From: JAGQVA01 sp041391725
GTDB taxonomy: Bacteria; Bacteroidota; Bacteroidia; J057
Direction of reading: 5' to 3'
Assembly: GCA_041391725.1 (NCBI GenBank)
Contig: JAWKNL010000001.1
Coordinates: forward strand, 682,001 to 746,000
DNA: 64,000 bases
Part shown: in pieces, positions 35,603 through 44,710 of the stretch
How positions within the stretch are numbered: position 1 is the first letter of the stretch
Layout of the letters: the number at the start of each line of letters is the position of its first letter
Made by a program: the position numbers and the translations under genes
The notes under the pieces: generated by a model
What the model was told of the DNA's origin: nothing
Seen by the model: the letters and a program-made list of their open reading frames with translations, nothing else
Databases searched by the model: none

Positions 35603-36885
35603 TGTTTAGACCTGCCATTTATCTGGGGCTGATACTATTTTGTCTGAATTTTCAGCCTGAATCTTTATTTGCCACAGGCTATCCGATTGACGGATACGAA
35701 ACCACAGGCATCCGAAGGCTCAAGCGCCTCGAACTGGTCATTATGGGTGAAATAAAAGACGCCTATCCTGTACCCGGAGCGCAAAAATCAATTTGTGATA
35801 TTGTGTTAAATCTTTCCGGTTCGAGGGGAGACAGTCTTGAAACGCTGCCAGTGCCTGATCCTCAGCTTCAGAAAGCACTAAACAGTCTCTTTCCATCCCT
35901 CAATGAAAGTTATTCCATCTCGCTGCTTGATATTACTCCGGGTAAACCGCTCAGATATGCTCAGCGGCAGCAAAACAGAGGTTTTCAGCCGGGAAGTGTA
36001 GGCAAACTTGCGGTTGCAACCGGTTTTTTTACTGAGCTGGCAAAAATTTATCCTGACTCCTTCCATACCCGGCAGGCACTGATGCGCACAAAAATAGTCA
36101 GAGCGGGAAAATGGGCCATTCCGAATGAACATACCGTTCCGTTTTTTAATCCAGACACCAAAAAGTTCTTTAAAAGAACGCTTGTAGAGGCAGATACTTT
36201 TTCTCTTTATGAATGGCTGGATCATATGCTTTCTGTAAGCAGCAACGGTGCAGCCAGTGTGGTATGGAGAGAGGCGATGTTAATGCGTGTATTTAGCTCC
36301 CATTATCCTGAACTTACCGAATCAGAAGCGAATGAGTACTTCAAAAACACACCTAAAGACAGCCTGGCGAGATTATCAATCGCAGTAGTAAATGAGCCGT
36401 TGCGGAAGCTGGGAATAACGGAAGATGAATGGAGATTGGGGCGATTATTTACCAATGGAGGGGAAAGTTTTGTTCCGCCCATGGGAGGCAGCATCGGTAC
36501 GCCTTTTGGGCTAATGAAATTTCTCGTAGCGATTGAAAGAGGCAGAGTTGTAGATGATTCTACAAGTCTGGAGATCAAACGTTTGATGTATATGACAGAT
36601 CGCAGAATCCGTTATGCCTCTTCATCTGCACTGAAAGATGCGGCAGTTTATTTCAAATCAGGTAGTTTGTACAAATGCAAGGAGGAAGAGGGCTTCAAGT
36701 GCGGTAAGTATATGGGAAATGTGAACAACTACATGAACTCTGTTGCAATTATCGAGCATCCGGATGGAACTACGTACATGGTAACCCTTATGTCCAATGT
36801 GTTGCGAAAAAATTCCAGCAACGACCATTATGCGCTGGCATCGCGGATCGATAAGCTCATACGGCCTGTTGTGCAGAGACCCTGA
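35602..36885 (+). CDS. Serine hydrolase of the penicillin-binding/beta-lactamase fold
   Basis: 427 residues with a signal peptide (MFRPAIYLGLILFCLNF...). The fold's three motifs are visible: SxxK as Ser132-Val-Gly-Lys135 (QPGSVGKLA), SxN as SSN in LSVSSNGAASVV, and KSG in AVYFKSGSLYKC. It is thus likely an acyl-enzyme acting on peptidoglycan, D-Ala peptides or another amide or ester. No ExxLN omega-loop typical of class A beta-lactamases is evident, and the N-terminal 100 residues are unusual, so antibiotic hydrolysis is unlikely. Its ATG shares a base with the TAA of the exported dikinase-like gene, implying translational coupling and a joint role. A strong hairpin at 36,874 ends the unit. 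Confidence 0.75.
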   Translation: MFRPAIYLGLILFCLNFQPESLFATGYPIDGYETTGIRRLKRLELVIMGEIKDAYPVPGAQKSICDIVLNLSGSRGDSLETLPVPDPQLQKALNSLFPSLNESYSISLLDITPGKPLRYAQRQQNRGFQPGSVGKLAVATGFFTELAKIYPDSFHTRQALMRTKIVRAGKWAIPNEHTVPFFNPDTKKFFKRTLVEADTFSLYEWLDHMLSVSSNGAASVVWREAMLMRVFSSHYPELTESEANEYFKNTPKDSLARLSIAVVNEPLRKLGITEDEWRLGRLFTNGGESFVPPMGGSIGTPFGLMKFLVAIERGRVVDDSTSLEIKRLMYMTDRRIRYASSSALKDAAVYFKSGSLYKCKEEEGFKCGKYMGNVNNYMNSVAIIEHPDGTTYMVTLMSNVLRKNSSNDHYALASRIDKLIRPVVQRP

Positions 36886-36923
36886 GAAAATTAATTTCCA
36901 CAGGGTCTCTGTGTGATTTTTTT
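36874..36923 (+). terminator. Intrinsic terminator after the serine hydrolase
   Basis: Perfect 11-bp arms CAGAGACCCTG (36874-36884) and CAGGGTCTCTG (36901-36911), with a T-run at 36917-36923. The left arm overlaps the stop codon. Confidence 0.75.
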
Positions 36924-36938
36924 CATTGGGATAGATTA

Positions 36939-38147
36939 TCAGTCTTCGTCTTGTCTTCTGATCTGCCTAATATACGCAGCGAGTTTTTGCCGGCTGAGGC
37001 CCAGAAATTGGGCAATGGCTGGCCTTTCGATTCCTGCATCGAGCATTCGGGCGATCGATGTCTTTTTCTCTGTTTCCAGCTTTTGTAAGGCGGCTATTGC
37101 TTCGGCTTTTGCTCTTGCCTCAGCTTCGGCTCTTTGATTTGCGGCGATGGCTTTCTCCTCCGCCTGAGATACTTTCTCCTCCGCCTGAGATACTTTCTCT
37201 TCCGCCTGAGATACTTTCTCTTCAGCCTGAGATACTTTCTCTTCAGCCTGAGATACTTTCTCTTCCGCCTGAGATACTTTCTCTTCCGCCTGAGATACTT
37301 TCTCCTCCGCCTGAGATACTTTCTCTTCCGCCTGAGATACTTTCTCCCATGCCTCTGCCCAGGCTTCGGCTCTGCCCCGCTCAATCAGCCCCATCGCCGG
37401 CGAATCCTCAAACATCTCCACCTCTTTCCATTCCTCCGGAATCAGATTGTACATACTTCTCATGATACTTTCATCTTTTGTTTTCGCGCCGTGAAGTAAA
37501 TATACGAAAAGTGTCTGGAAAAAGGTATATCCCAACACCTCCTCCCGCAATTCGCCTACCCCCTCAAAAATTCGCTCCACTTTCGACCCGATATCCTCAT
37601 CACGAATCGCCTTCATCAACCGAAACGCAATGCGCAGCGACGGCTGACGAAAACGCGCCCCGATCTCCTCAAAACTCGACGCCTGAAGATTGAGCATCTC
37701 AAAACCAAAGCCCGGCACGTAACCCTCCAGACCGCTGAGGTCTCCCCCAAAATAATCCCCAAACATCCGGTATTCCCACGCCTCCCGACCGTGATACACC
37801 AGAATGGGAACCACCACACTCAAGGGCGCCTGCTCCCGTACCTCGCGATCCCATATCTCAAGCATATAGCGCAACAACTGTAGGTGAGGATAATCCACCG
37901 GATAACTCTTGTGCTCAAACAAAAAGGCAATGTGCACCGGCGTCCCCTCCTGCGTCTCACATTGATACGCCAAATCCGAAAAATATGTCCGCAGTTTCGG
38001 ATCCACATAACTCGTGTCCACGGCCCGGAGGCGCTCGGTGCGAAGACGGGAATAAAGACCCTCCGAAAGGATCCCTTCCAGCGTACCCAGTACTTTTTGC
38101 GGATCTTTGAATGTGTGCTTAAAAAAGCGGTCGTGTGGATTGGACAT
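36939..38147 (-). CDS. Rpn/PD-(D/E)XK nuclease-like protein with nine heptad repeats
   Basis: About 402 residues from MSNPHDRFFKHTF; the upstream 20 residues in frame are unlikely. The N-terminal half is the Rpn (recombination-promoting nuclease, transposase_31) family: HDRFFKHTFKDP, FSDLAYQ (Asp58) and FLFEHKS (Glu78, Lys80) give a D...ExK PD-(D/E)XK active site. Next comes a long coiled coil built from nine exact copies of KVSQAEE, then an Ala/Glu-rich helix, then a C-terminal helix-turn-helix-like segment (RPAIAQFLGLSRQKLAAYI). Rpn proteins cut DNA and stimulate RecA-independent recombination in E. coli; some are linked to phage defence. It is a single gene with no transposon ends seen. 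The repeat tract can change length by slippage. Confidence 0.85.
   Translation of the reverse strand: MSNPHDRFFKHTFKDPQKVLGTLEGILSEGLYSRLRTERLRAVDTSYVDPKLRTYFSDLAYQCETQEGTPVHIAFLFEHKSYPVDYPHLQLLRYMLEIWDREVREQAPLSVVVPILVYHGREAWEYRMFGDYFGGDLSGLEGYVPGFGFEMLNLQASSFEEIGARFRQPSLRIAFRLMKAIRDEDIGSKVERIFEGVGELREEVLGYTFFQTLFVYLLHGAKTKDESIMRSMYNLIPEEWKEVEMFEDSPAMGLIERGRAEAWAEAWEKVSQAEEKVSQAEEKVSQAEEKVSQAEEKVSQAEEKVSQAEEKVSQAEEKVSQAEEKVSQAEEKAIAANQRAEAEARAKAEAIAALQKLETEKKTSIARMLDAGIERPAIAQFLGLSRQKLAAYIRQIRRQDED
37156..37344 (-). repeat. Nine tandem copies of a 21-bp repeat inside the Rpn-like gene
   Basis: Nine direct 21-bp units with no spacers, differing only at two synonymous third positions (TCC/TCT and TCC/TCA on the plus strand). 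They encode nine KVSQAEE heptads. Copy change keeps the frame (7 codons per unit), so it would lengthen or shorten the coiled coil rather than switch the gene off. Confidence 0.95.
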
Positions 38148-38227
38148 CTGCCCCCCGGGGACTTCTGTCCTATTGTGTTTTCGTGCTTTCATGAACAATA
38201 TTACCAATACCAGAAGTATTTTGCAAA

Positions 38228-41075
38228 TCAGAAACTTTTTCCCTCTAGTTTTAGCAGCGTCTGGCTGGCAAAACTTTTAATTTTGGGGTTGGCACTACCC
38301 TTAAGTTTTTCAACCATGGAAATATATTTTCCGTCTCTGAGCATCCCGATCAGATGAAGAACCGCCAGTTTCAGACGGGTATCCTTACCCTCCAGCAACC
38401 GCTGAAAGCACTGCGGTTCGTCCGGAACATCGAGGTTGAGGTTCGCTATGGTTTTATCGGAAATCGCGTCAAGTAATGCCGTTTCCACGACAGGAATCAA
38501 CAGTCGTTTCAGCGTAGCATTGAGCATATTATCAAGAAACTCAAGTGCATTTACCCGCAACTCTTTCTGGCTGCTTTGTAGCCCATGGAAAATATTTAAC
38601 ATATCGTCAGGAGGGTACTTCAAACCCAGAAGTCTGAAAATCCGCTCCAGGCTACCATCAAGCCTTCTTTCCAGTAATAGTTTCAGACTTTTTCGTGCTT
38701 CTGCAATTTCTGCCTCCGTGCTACTGGAAGGTGAATTGTACTCAGTTTGGGCGATCTGAACATACAATACAGAAAGCGTATCCTGAAACACATGCACTTC
38801 TTCATTGATTTTGTGGAGCATGGTTTTCTCATGGTAATTCAGGTGCGGGAATTCCATTTTCAGGAAATTCAACGCTTTTAGAGAGTCCATCCTTACCACA
38901 AAATCCTCATAATCAATAAGTTGAAATAAAAAGTTGACTGATTTCTGATTCCCGATTTTGGCAGCCACAACAGGCATAGCTCTCACAATATCAATATGGG
39001 TATCCGGCTGTTTTGCAAGGCCAGACAACACATCTATTACGCCCGGACCAAATCTTACCAGAGCGGATTTGGCTGCCTGCGCAAAAGGTTCAAGCCCGAT
39101 AAACGGCACGATCTGCGGAAGGAATCTGGGTTGATTGGTATCAGCGGCAGATTTAATTGCCTGATTTACCACACGTTTATCGGGATCAAACAGAAATCGT
39201 TCAATCCGGTCATAATATGCTGCAATATTACCCTGGCCAATGGCTTTCAGAATTTCAATTTTCCGGAAGCTCGCCTCTTCTTCATTTCTCGCTGTGGAAA
39301 GGGCATTAAGTCGGGCCTGGACTCTGCCTTCGAGATCAAAAGTCTGCCTGAGCAGTGCATTGTCGCGGGTTTCATTGGCAAGGCTGACCAGAGCTGCTGC
39401 TCTGACTGTATCATCTTCATCTGCAAGGTAGGCCTGCATAAGTTCTTCAATATCTTCCGGCCGGTGTTTGATCATATACTCAAACGCCGCAATCTTTACC
39501 TGCTGGTTTTCATCGCGAATGAAAGGCGTGATCGCTTCTGTATCCGGATTTGCAGTAAAGTAATAAAGGGTTCGTATTACTTCAGCTCTTATTTCGGGAG
39601 AAGGATGAGAAAGAAGAGGGATTACGTTTTCCCGTAACCGCTCATCGCTTATTTCCCTTATTTTCTTCAAAACGAATAATATTTGTGCTTCCTCTCCGGT
39701 TTCCAATACCCGCTTCAGGCCACCAATCACGGACTCTTTTGATAGATCCAGCTCTTTTTTACCTGCATCGGGTTTTGGTTGACGGATTTTTAGTTTAAAT
39801 GAGCGGATATACTCCTGCCTGATTTTTATTGCCAGATACCCCCAAAAGAGAATCAGCAAAACCGTCATCAGGCTGATATACCGGGAGGGTAATTCCATTC
39901 CGTTTACCATAAAAATAAGGATCAGCCCCCCTATACCTGTGGCAATACTGTCAACAAAAACATCGATAAATGTTTTTGCCTGGTTTTTAATTTCCTGAGG
40001 AATGGGCAGCGCAAGCAGTTCGGTGGCTGCTTTGTTGATTGACTGCTTCAGACTCCCGTCACTGACCTTTATAATGATTGCAGCCCACAAAGCGGGCATA
40101 AACAAAAGGATCAACGAACCCAAAAGGATCCCTCCCGGAAGGAAAAACAATGAGGTACCGACGCCAAAAGTTCCTACTACCCTGCGGGTAAGAAAAAGTT
40201 GTACCAGAAGGGAAATCACATTCAGGTTGGAAAACCAGAACCCGAAAAAAGCAGCAAGTTCGTCCGGATCTGAAATATAGAAGGAAGCAATATCACTAAA
40301 CTGATAATCTACCAGCTTGGCGACAATCACACTCACGCCGATAATACCTGCCAGATAGGTCAAATGCCGTGATTGGAGAATGAGTTGAAACGGGTGATCT
40401 GAAATCCCCTGGTTTTTCCGCTCACGGGTAAATACTGTCTTGGTAGGAAGGACAAAGCGAGCCGCCACACATGTCGTGCGTGATCGGGATACAAATAATC
40501 AATAATAATGCAGAGACAAACAGGAGGTTTTCGCTGCCCAGTACAGGGGCAAGAATACTGGTCAGGTACCCCCCAAAAATCCCTCCGGCAATCGCGCCTG
40601 CACCAATAAACCCAAACAGCCGCTTGGCTTCACGGGCGTTAAAAACAAGATTGGCGAATATCCAGAACTGAGATGCCGACAAAACTGCATAAATCGATAC
40701 CCATAGATAAAATGCATATAACACCCACCCGACAGTAACATTAAACCGCAGGAGTGTGCCAAATACTACCAGCGTGCCTATGGAAAAATACAGCGTTCCG
40801 GTAATAATCTTATCCAGAGGATATATTCGTAAAACACGCGAATAGATAGTTGAAATAATGGCTGCTACAACAGCTACAAGGATAAAGGCACCGGGAAGGT
40901 TTTCGGCCCCAAACTCGGAAATAAACAGCGCATTAATGGAAGGCTTTACGATGAGTAAAGTGCTGATCAGCAGAAATATATTCGCCTGCATAAAAAACGC
41001 GCGGCGGAATTCACCTTCCCTGATATCAAAGGTTTTTCTGAGTAGATATTTGATCGCCTCTCTGGCCTGCGTCAT
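38228..41075 (-). CDS. ADP/ATP-translocase-like membrane protein with C-terminal HEAT repeats (one frameshift)
   Basis: Two minus-strand frames join into one protein of about 948 residues. The first, from MTQAREAIKYLLR at 41075, has about six transmembrane helices (ANIFLLISTLLIVKP, GAGAIAGGIFGGYLTSI). The second continues with more helices (LTYLAGIIGVSVIVAKLVDYQ) and, after about residue 440, long HEAT-like alpha repeats (ENVIPLLSHPSPEIRAEVIR, KIAAFEYMIKHRPEDIEELM). The frames overlap at 40422-40468, so one indel lies near 40,470-40,500, in the loop after ICIPIT. The fold resembles the Npt1/nucleotide-transporter (TlcA) branch of the major facilitator superfamily, where HEAT fusions are known in free-living bacteria with unknown substrates. 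It follows a serine hydrolase by 27 bases. Confidence 0.75.
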
Positions 41076-41102
41076 TGTCTGCCTGCGTTACATAAAGCAG
41101 GG

Positions 41103-42020
41103 TCAATTTAGCACTTCTTCTACAGATAAAACCAATTTCCGGAGAATTGTTTCGCCATCTGATGCTTCTGTAAGGCCTACCAGAATATATTTCCGGTCTT
41201 TGTCCCAGACAAGGATAGAATCGGAGTGATAATTTTGCCAGGAGCCCGACTTGCGAAACAGGAGCGCAGAAGGTGCAATGGCCTCCAGGGTATTTACAAA
41301 TTTGTGATGAAGTTCGGGCGTTCCCATGATGGAAAGCATTTGTCTCGACCGCTCGAAACTCACCAGTTTACCGAAAATCATCATATAATAAAACCGGCAT
41401 ACCTGAGTAACTGAAGCCGCATGACTCAGACCTTTGATCGGATCAGGATAACGCTCTCCTTCAGCAGCATATCTTTTCCCTACCCATAAACCACCGCCAT
41501 AATTGGGGTCATACAGCGCGTACCTGGGATCTGTAAGTACTTGCTCAATCTTGTGGTATCCCAACCTGTCAATCATACGGGTAGATGCATGGTTGTCTGA
41601 TTTTGCAATCATCAGTCGCAGATCCTGCTTGATTTCCGGAGTTTCGTCAAGCTCATTTTTCTCCAAAGCATCCATTGCAGTAAGTAGAATGGCGATTTTG
41701 GGAAGGCTGGCAGCGTACATCATCGTGTTGCCATTGATGGCGGCAAAACGGGGATGCGCCATGTCGCGAAGATCAACCAGGCCAACAGCCATCCTGTCAT
41801 TTTCTATCAGGCCCTTCCACTCAGGATTTTCGCTAAGTTTTTGCATAAGCCTGGACTCCAGCCGATTGTCTTCGAGACTCCGAAGCGACTGAAAGGAAGC
41901 ATCGTCCACATGCATAGGAATTTCCGGATCGGCAACAGTCACAGCCTCATAGGTTGGCTTTGCAGGACCACTCATCAGCAATACCGGAAGCAGGATAATA
42001 ATCAGCAATCTTTTCACCAT
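41103..42020 (-). CDS. Serine hydrolase, class A beta-lactamase fold
   Basis: 305 residues with an N-terminal signal (MVKRLLIIILLPVLLMSG). Motifs are SxxK as Ser105-Leu-Pro-Lys108 (YAASLPKIA), SDN at 141-143 (AKSDNHAS) and KSG at about 257 (FRKSGSWQN). This matches the beta-lactamase2 family. The omega-loop Glu (ExxLN) of true class A enzymes is not evident, so a D,D-peptidase or other hydrolase role is as likely as antibiotic resistance. It is divergent from the PBP1C gene (199 bases) and upstream, in the same direction, of the translocase-like gene with only 27 bases between, so these two probably share a transcript. Confidence 0.8.
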   Translation of the reverse strand: MVKRLLIIILLPVLLMSGPAKPTYEAVTVADPEIPMHVDDASFQSLRSLEDNRLESRLMQKLSENPEWKGLIENDRMAVGLVDLRDMAHPRFAAINGNTMMYAASLPKIAILLTAMDALEKNELDETPEIKQDLRLMIAKSDNHASTRMIDRLGYHKIEQVLTDPRYALYDPNYGGGLWVGKRYAAEGERYPDPIKGLSHAASVTQVCRFYYMMIFGKLVSFERSRQMLSIMGTPELHHKFVNTLEAIAPSALLFRKSGSWQNYHSDSILVWDKDRKYILVGLTEASDGETILRKLVLSVEEVLN

Positions 42021-42218
42021 AAATCAGTGAATCATTTTATCTGTAAGCTTAGGGGGTCATCTTTTTTGTTTGTGAGGAAGGATTTTCCGGCATCCTCGTT
42101 TCAATTGATGACTGATGCCGAAATTTACATATTTGAAGGAAATTGCAAATACAATACCGGAAAATTTTTTGTGTTGTATCTTTATTCGGTTTTGCGCTTG
42201 ATATTATGCGAAAACGCA

Positions 42219-44579
42219 ATGAAATTCAGGGATTTATCAACTTTCGTTATCCGGCAGATTCAAAATTTTCTGCAAACCCGATCGGGGAGACTCTCTATAA
42301 GGCTGGGGGGAATTCTCTTTTTGGGAATCTTTTTCCTGATTTTACTATTCCTTTTATTTCCACTTCCCGCCCAAAAATCTTTTTCGCAAACCGTTTTAGC
42401 CTCAGACAGTACGCTCCTTTGTGCCTATCTTACTCCCGACGACAAGTGGCGAATGTACTCCTCGCTCGATCATGTAAGCCCGGAACTGGTCAAAGCCCTC
42501 GTTGAAAAGGAGGATAAATGGTTTTATTATCATTTTGGCGTAAACCCCGTTTCGGTGTTTCGGGCAATGATGGAGAATATCTCTTCGGGTAAACGCGCTT
42601 CCGGGGCTTCTACCATTACCATGCAACTGGCGCGAATGGCTTCGCCTGCACCCCGAACCTACGGAACCAAAATCAGGGAGATGTTTCGCGCACTTCAGTA
42701 TGAATGGAAATACACCAAGCCCGAGATCCTCGAAATGTACCTCAGCTACCTGCCTTATGGAGGAAATGTGGAAGGAGTAGCAGCAGCTTCTTTCATCTAT
42801 TTTCAGCGACCTCCCGAAAAAATCAGCCTCTCGCAGGCAATTCTCCTCACCGTTATCCCAAACCGCCCCAATTCCCTCCGCCTCGACCGGTTTTCGGAAG
42901 AGGCAAAACTCGCCCGGGATAAATGGATTGCCAGATTTCGCTACAAACATCTGTTTCCAGAAGCTGCACTTCTGGCGGCAGAACTGGAGCCTATTGATTT
43001 TGAACGGAATGCGCTTACATCTGAAACGCCCCATATATGCTACGAACTCCGACGCAAATACCCCGGCAAGCGGGAAATTCGAAGCACGATTCGCCCCGGC
43101 ATACAGCAGACGGTGCAGCGCCTCCTGTACAACCATGTGCAACGTGTCAAAACACTGAATGTCAGCAATGGAGCGGTTATTGTCGTTGACAACCATAGTA
43201 AACAGGTAATCGCATACTGTGGTTCAGCCGATTTTTATGACAACAATGCCCTGGGGCAGGTAAATGGTGTTGCAGCCGTGCGCTCTCCCGGTTCGGCACT
43301 GAAACCCGCAGCCTACGGACTGGGTTTTGACCTGGGCCTCATTACCCCGGCCTCCCGTTTGATGGATATCCCCGGCAACTTCCAGTCATTTATTCCTGAA
43401 AATTATGACATGAAGTTCCACGGAGAAGTGACTGTAGTTGAAGCGCTTACGAATTCACTCAACATACCCCCGGTGCGACTGGTCAGGGATATGGACAATG
43501 ATCGTTTTCTAGACCTGCTCGAAACCGCAGGATTTGAGACAATACGGGCACGAAGACAGGATCTGGGACTTTCTACTGTTCTCGGAGGCTGCGGAGTGAC
43601 GCTCGAAGAGCTTACCCGGTTATATTCGGGCTTTGCCAATGGCGGTAAAATGTACAAACTGATCTACCAGCAGGAAATCCGGCAGGACACGGCGTCCATA
43701 CGCCTTTTTTCTCCGGGGGCAGCATGGCTGGTTGCCGAAATTCTTTCGGGGCTGGAAAGGCCCGATATTCCTCAGACTTTGGTAGAAGATTCGCGAAGGC
43801 CCAAAATCGCCTGGAAAACGGGAACCTCCTATGGCAAAAGAGACGCATGGGCTATAGGGTTTTCTCCCAGATATACCATCGGCGTGTGGATGGGCAATTT
43901 TGACGGAACCGGTGCACCCGAACTTTCAGGATCCTATATGGCTGTTCCCCTGCTGATGGATATATTCAATACCGTGGACTATAACCCCGGGAAAAAATGG
44001 TTTGAGCAGCCGCCCGCAGTACAACAGCGGAAAGTATGCGCAGAAACAGGGAAAATACCCGGAAAATACTGTTCTCATTTTATCATGGATTATTTTTTGG
44101 AAAACACCTCATCCCTTCAGGAATGTGATTTACATCAGGAACTGTACATCAGCACGGATGGTAAAGTACAGTACTGTCCTGTTTGCCTGCCGGATTCGGG
44201 GTACAAAAAGGAAGTTTTCCCTATGTATGACCCCGAACTGGTGTTGTGGTTTGCATCCAACAACCGTACTATTTTCACGCCCCCGCCCCACAATGAAGGA
44301 TGTGAAGCGAAATTTTCGGGCGAAGGGCCGAAAATCATGTCGCCGTCTGAAGATTTTGAATATCTCCTGGAACGCGGCTCGGGGCAGGAAATATTGCTTC
44401 AGGCCACCAGTGCCCCTACGGTCAAAAAACACTATTGGTACATCAACGACCGGTTTGTAACAGAAGCTGCCCCCGGAGAAAAAGTCTTTTTCCAGCCAGA
44501 AAACCGCAAACTGGTAATAGTCTGCATGGATGACAGAGGAAGAAAGAGTCAGTTGGAGATCGTAGTGAAGTATTATTGA
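42219..44579 (+). CDS. pbpC: Penicillin-binding protein 1C (glycosyltransferase/transpeptidase)
   Basis: 786 residues from MKFRDLSTF; more than 150 upstream in-frame residues overlap the opposite gene and are spurious. An N-terminal membrane anchor (GGILFLGIFFLILLFLLFPL) precedes the GT51 glycosyltransferase (VEKEDKWFYYHFGVNP with Glu98; GASTITMQLARM) and the transpeptidase with Ser359 in SPGSALKPA, SLN in TNSLNIPP and KTG in AWKTGTS. The PBP1C C-terminal (BiPBP_C) domain closes the chain, with several Cys (KVCAETGKIPGKYC, CPVCLP). It polymerises and crosslinks peptidoglycan at the inner membrane. PBP1C often pairs with an alpha-2-macroglobulin gene, which is not present here. TATCTTTA at 42177-42184 could be its -7 box. 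Confidence 0.92.
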   Translation: MKFRDLSTFVIRQIQNFLQTRSGRLSIRLGGILFLGIFFLILLFLLFPLPAQKSFSQTVLASDSTLLCAYLTPDDKWRMYSSLDHVSPELVKALVEKEDKWFYYHFGVNPVSVFRAMMENISSGKRASGASTITMQLARMASPAPRTYGTKIREMFRALQYEWKYTKPEILEMYLSYLPYGGNVEGVAAASFIYFQRPPEKISLSQAILLTVIPNRPNSLRLDRFSEEAKLARDKWIARFRYKHLFPEAALLAAELEPIDFERNALTSETPHICYELRRKYPGKREIRSTIRPGIQQTVQRLLYNHVQRVKTLNVSNGAVIVVDNHSKQVIAYCGSADFYDNNALGQVNGVAAVRSPGSALKPAAYGLGFDLGLITPASRLMDIPGNFQSFIPENYDMKFHGEVTVVEALTNSLNIPPVRLVRDMDNDRFLDLLETAGFETIRARRQDLGLSTVLGGCGVTLEELTRLYSGFANGGKMYKLIYQQEIRQDTASIRLFSPGAAWLVAEILSGLERPDIPQTLVEDSRRPKIAWKTGTSYGKRDAWAIGFSPRYTIGVWMGNFDGTGAPELSGSYMAVPLLMDIFNTVDYNPGKKWFEQPPAVQQRKVCAETGKIPGKYCSHFIMDYFLENTSSLQECDLHQELYISTDGKVQYCPVCLPDSGYKKEVFPMYDPELVLWFASNNRTIFTPPPHNEGCEAKFSGEGPKIMSPSEDFEYLLERGSGQEILLQATSAPTVKKHYWYINDRFVTEAAPGEKVFFQPENRKLVIVCMDDRGRKSQLEIVVKYY

Positions 44580-44649
44580 TTCTGCTTATTATCAACCATG
44601 ACAGAGACGGATGAAAAAACCAGCCTCCACTTTTATCTTGTATTAATTG

Positions 44650-44700
44650 TTAATGGTTAATAAAAATTGACCATTAACCATTAACCATTGACCATTAACC
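44650..44700. repeat. Short ACCATTA-type repeat tract with an inverted repeat
   Basis: TTAATGGTTAA (44650-44660) is matched by TTAACCATTAA (44674-44684), an 11-bp hairpin. The right side is a run of heptamers (CCATTAA, CCATTAA, CCATTGA, CCATTAA). It lies directly before the glycoside-hydrolase start and after PBP1C, and could be a simple-sequence intergenic repeat or a weak terminator. Confidence 0.7.
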
Positions 44701-44710
44701 CCTGACGACT

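Noticed and set aside
37156..37344. Possible CRISPR array
   Set aside because: The units are contiguous 21-mers with no spacers and encode a heptad repeat within one open frame.
36939..38147. Complete transposon around the Rpn/transposase_31-like gene
   Set aside because: No terminal inverted repeats or target-site duplication could be seen on either side.
41103..42020. Antibiotic-resistance beta-lactamase
   Set aside because: SxxK, SDN and KSG are present but no deacylating Glu motif is evident, so resistance should not be claimed.
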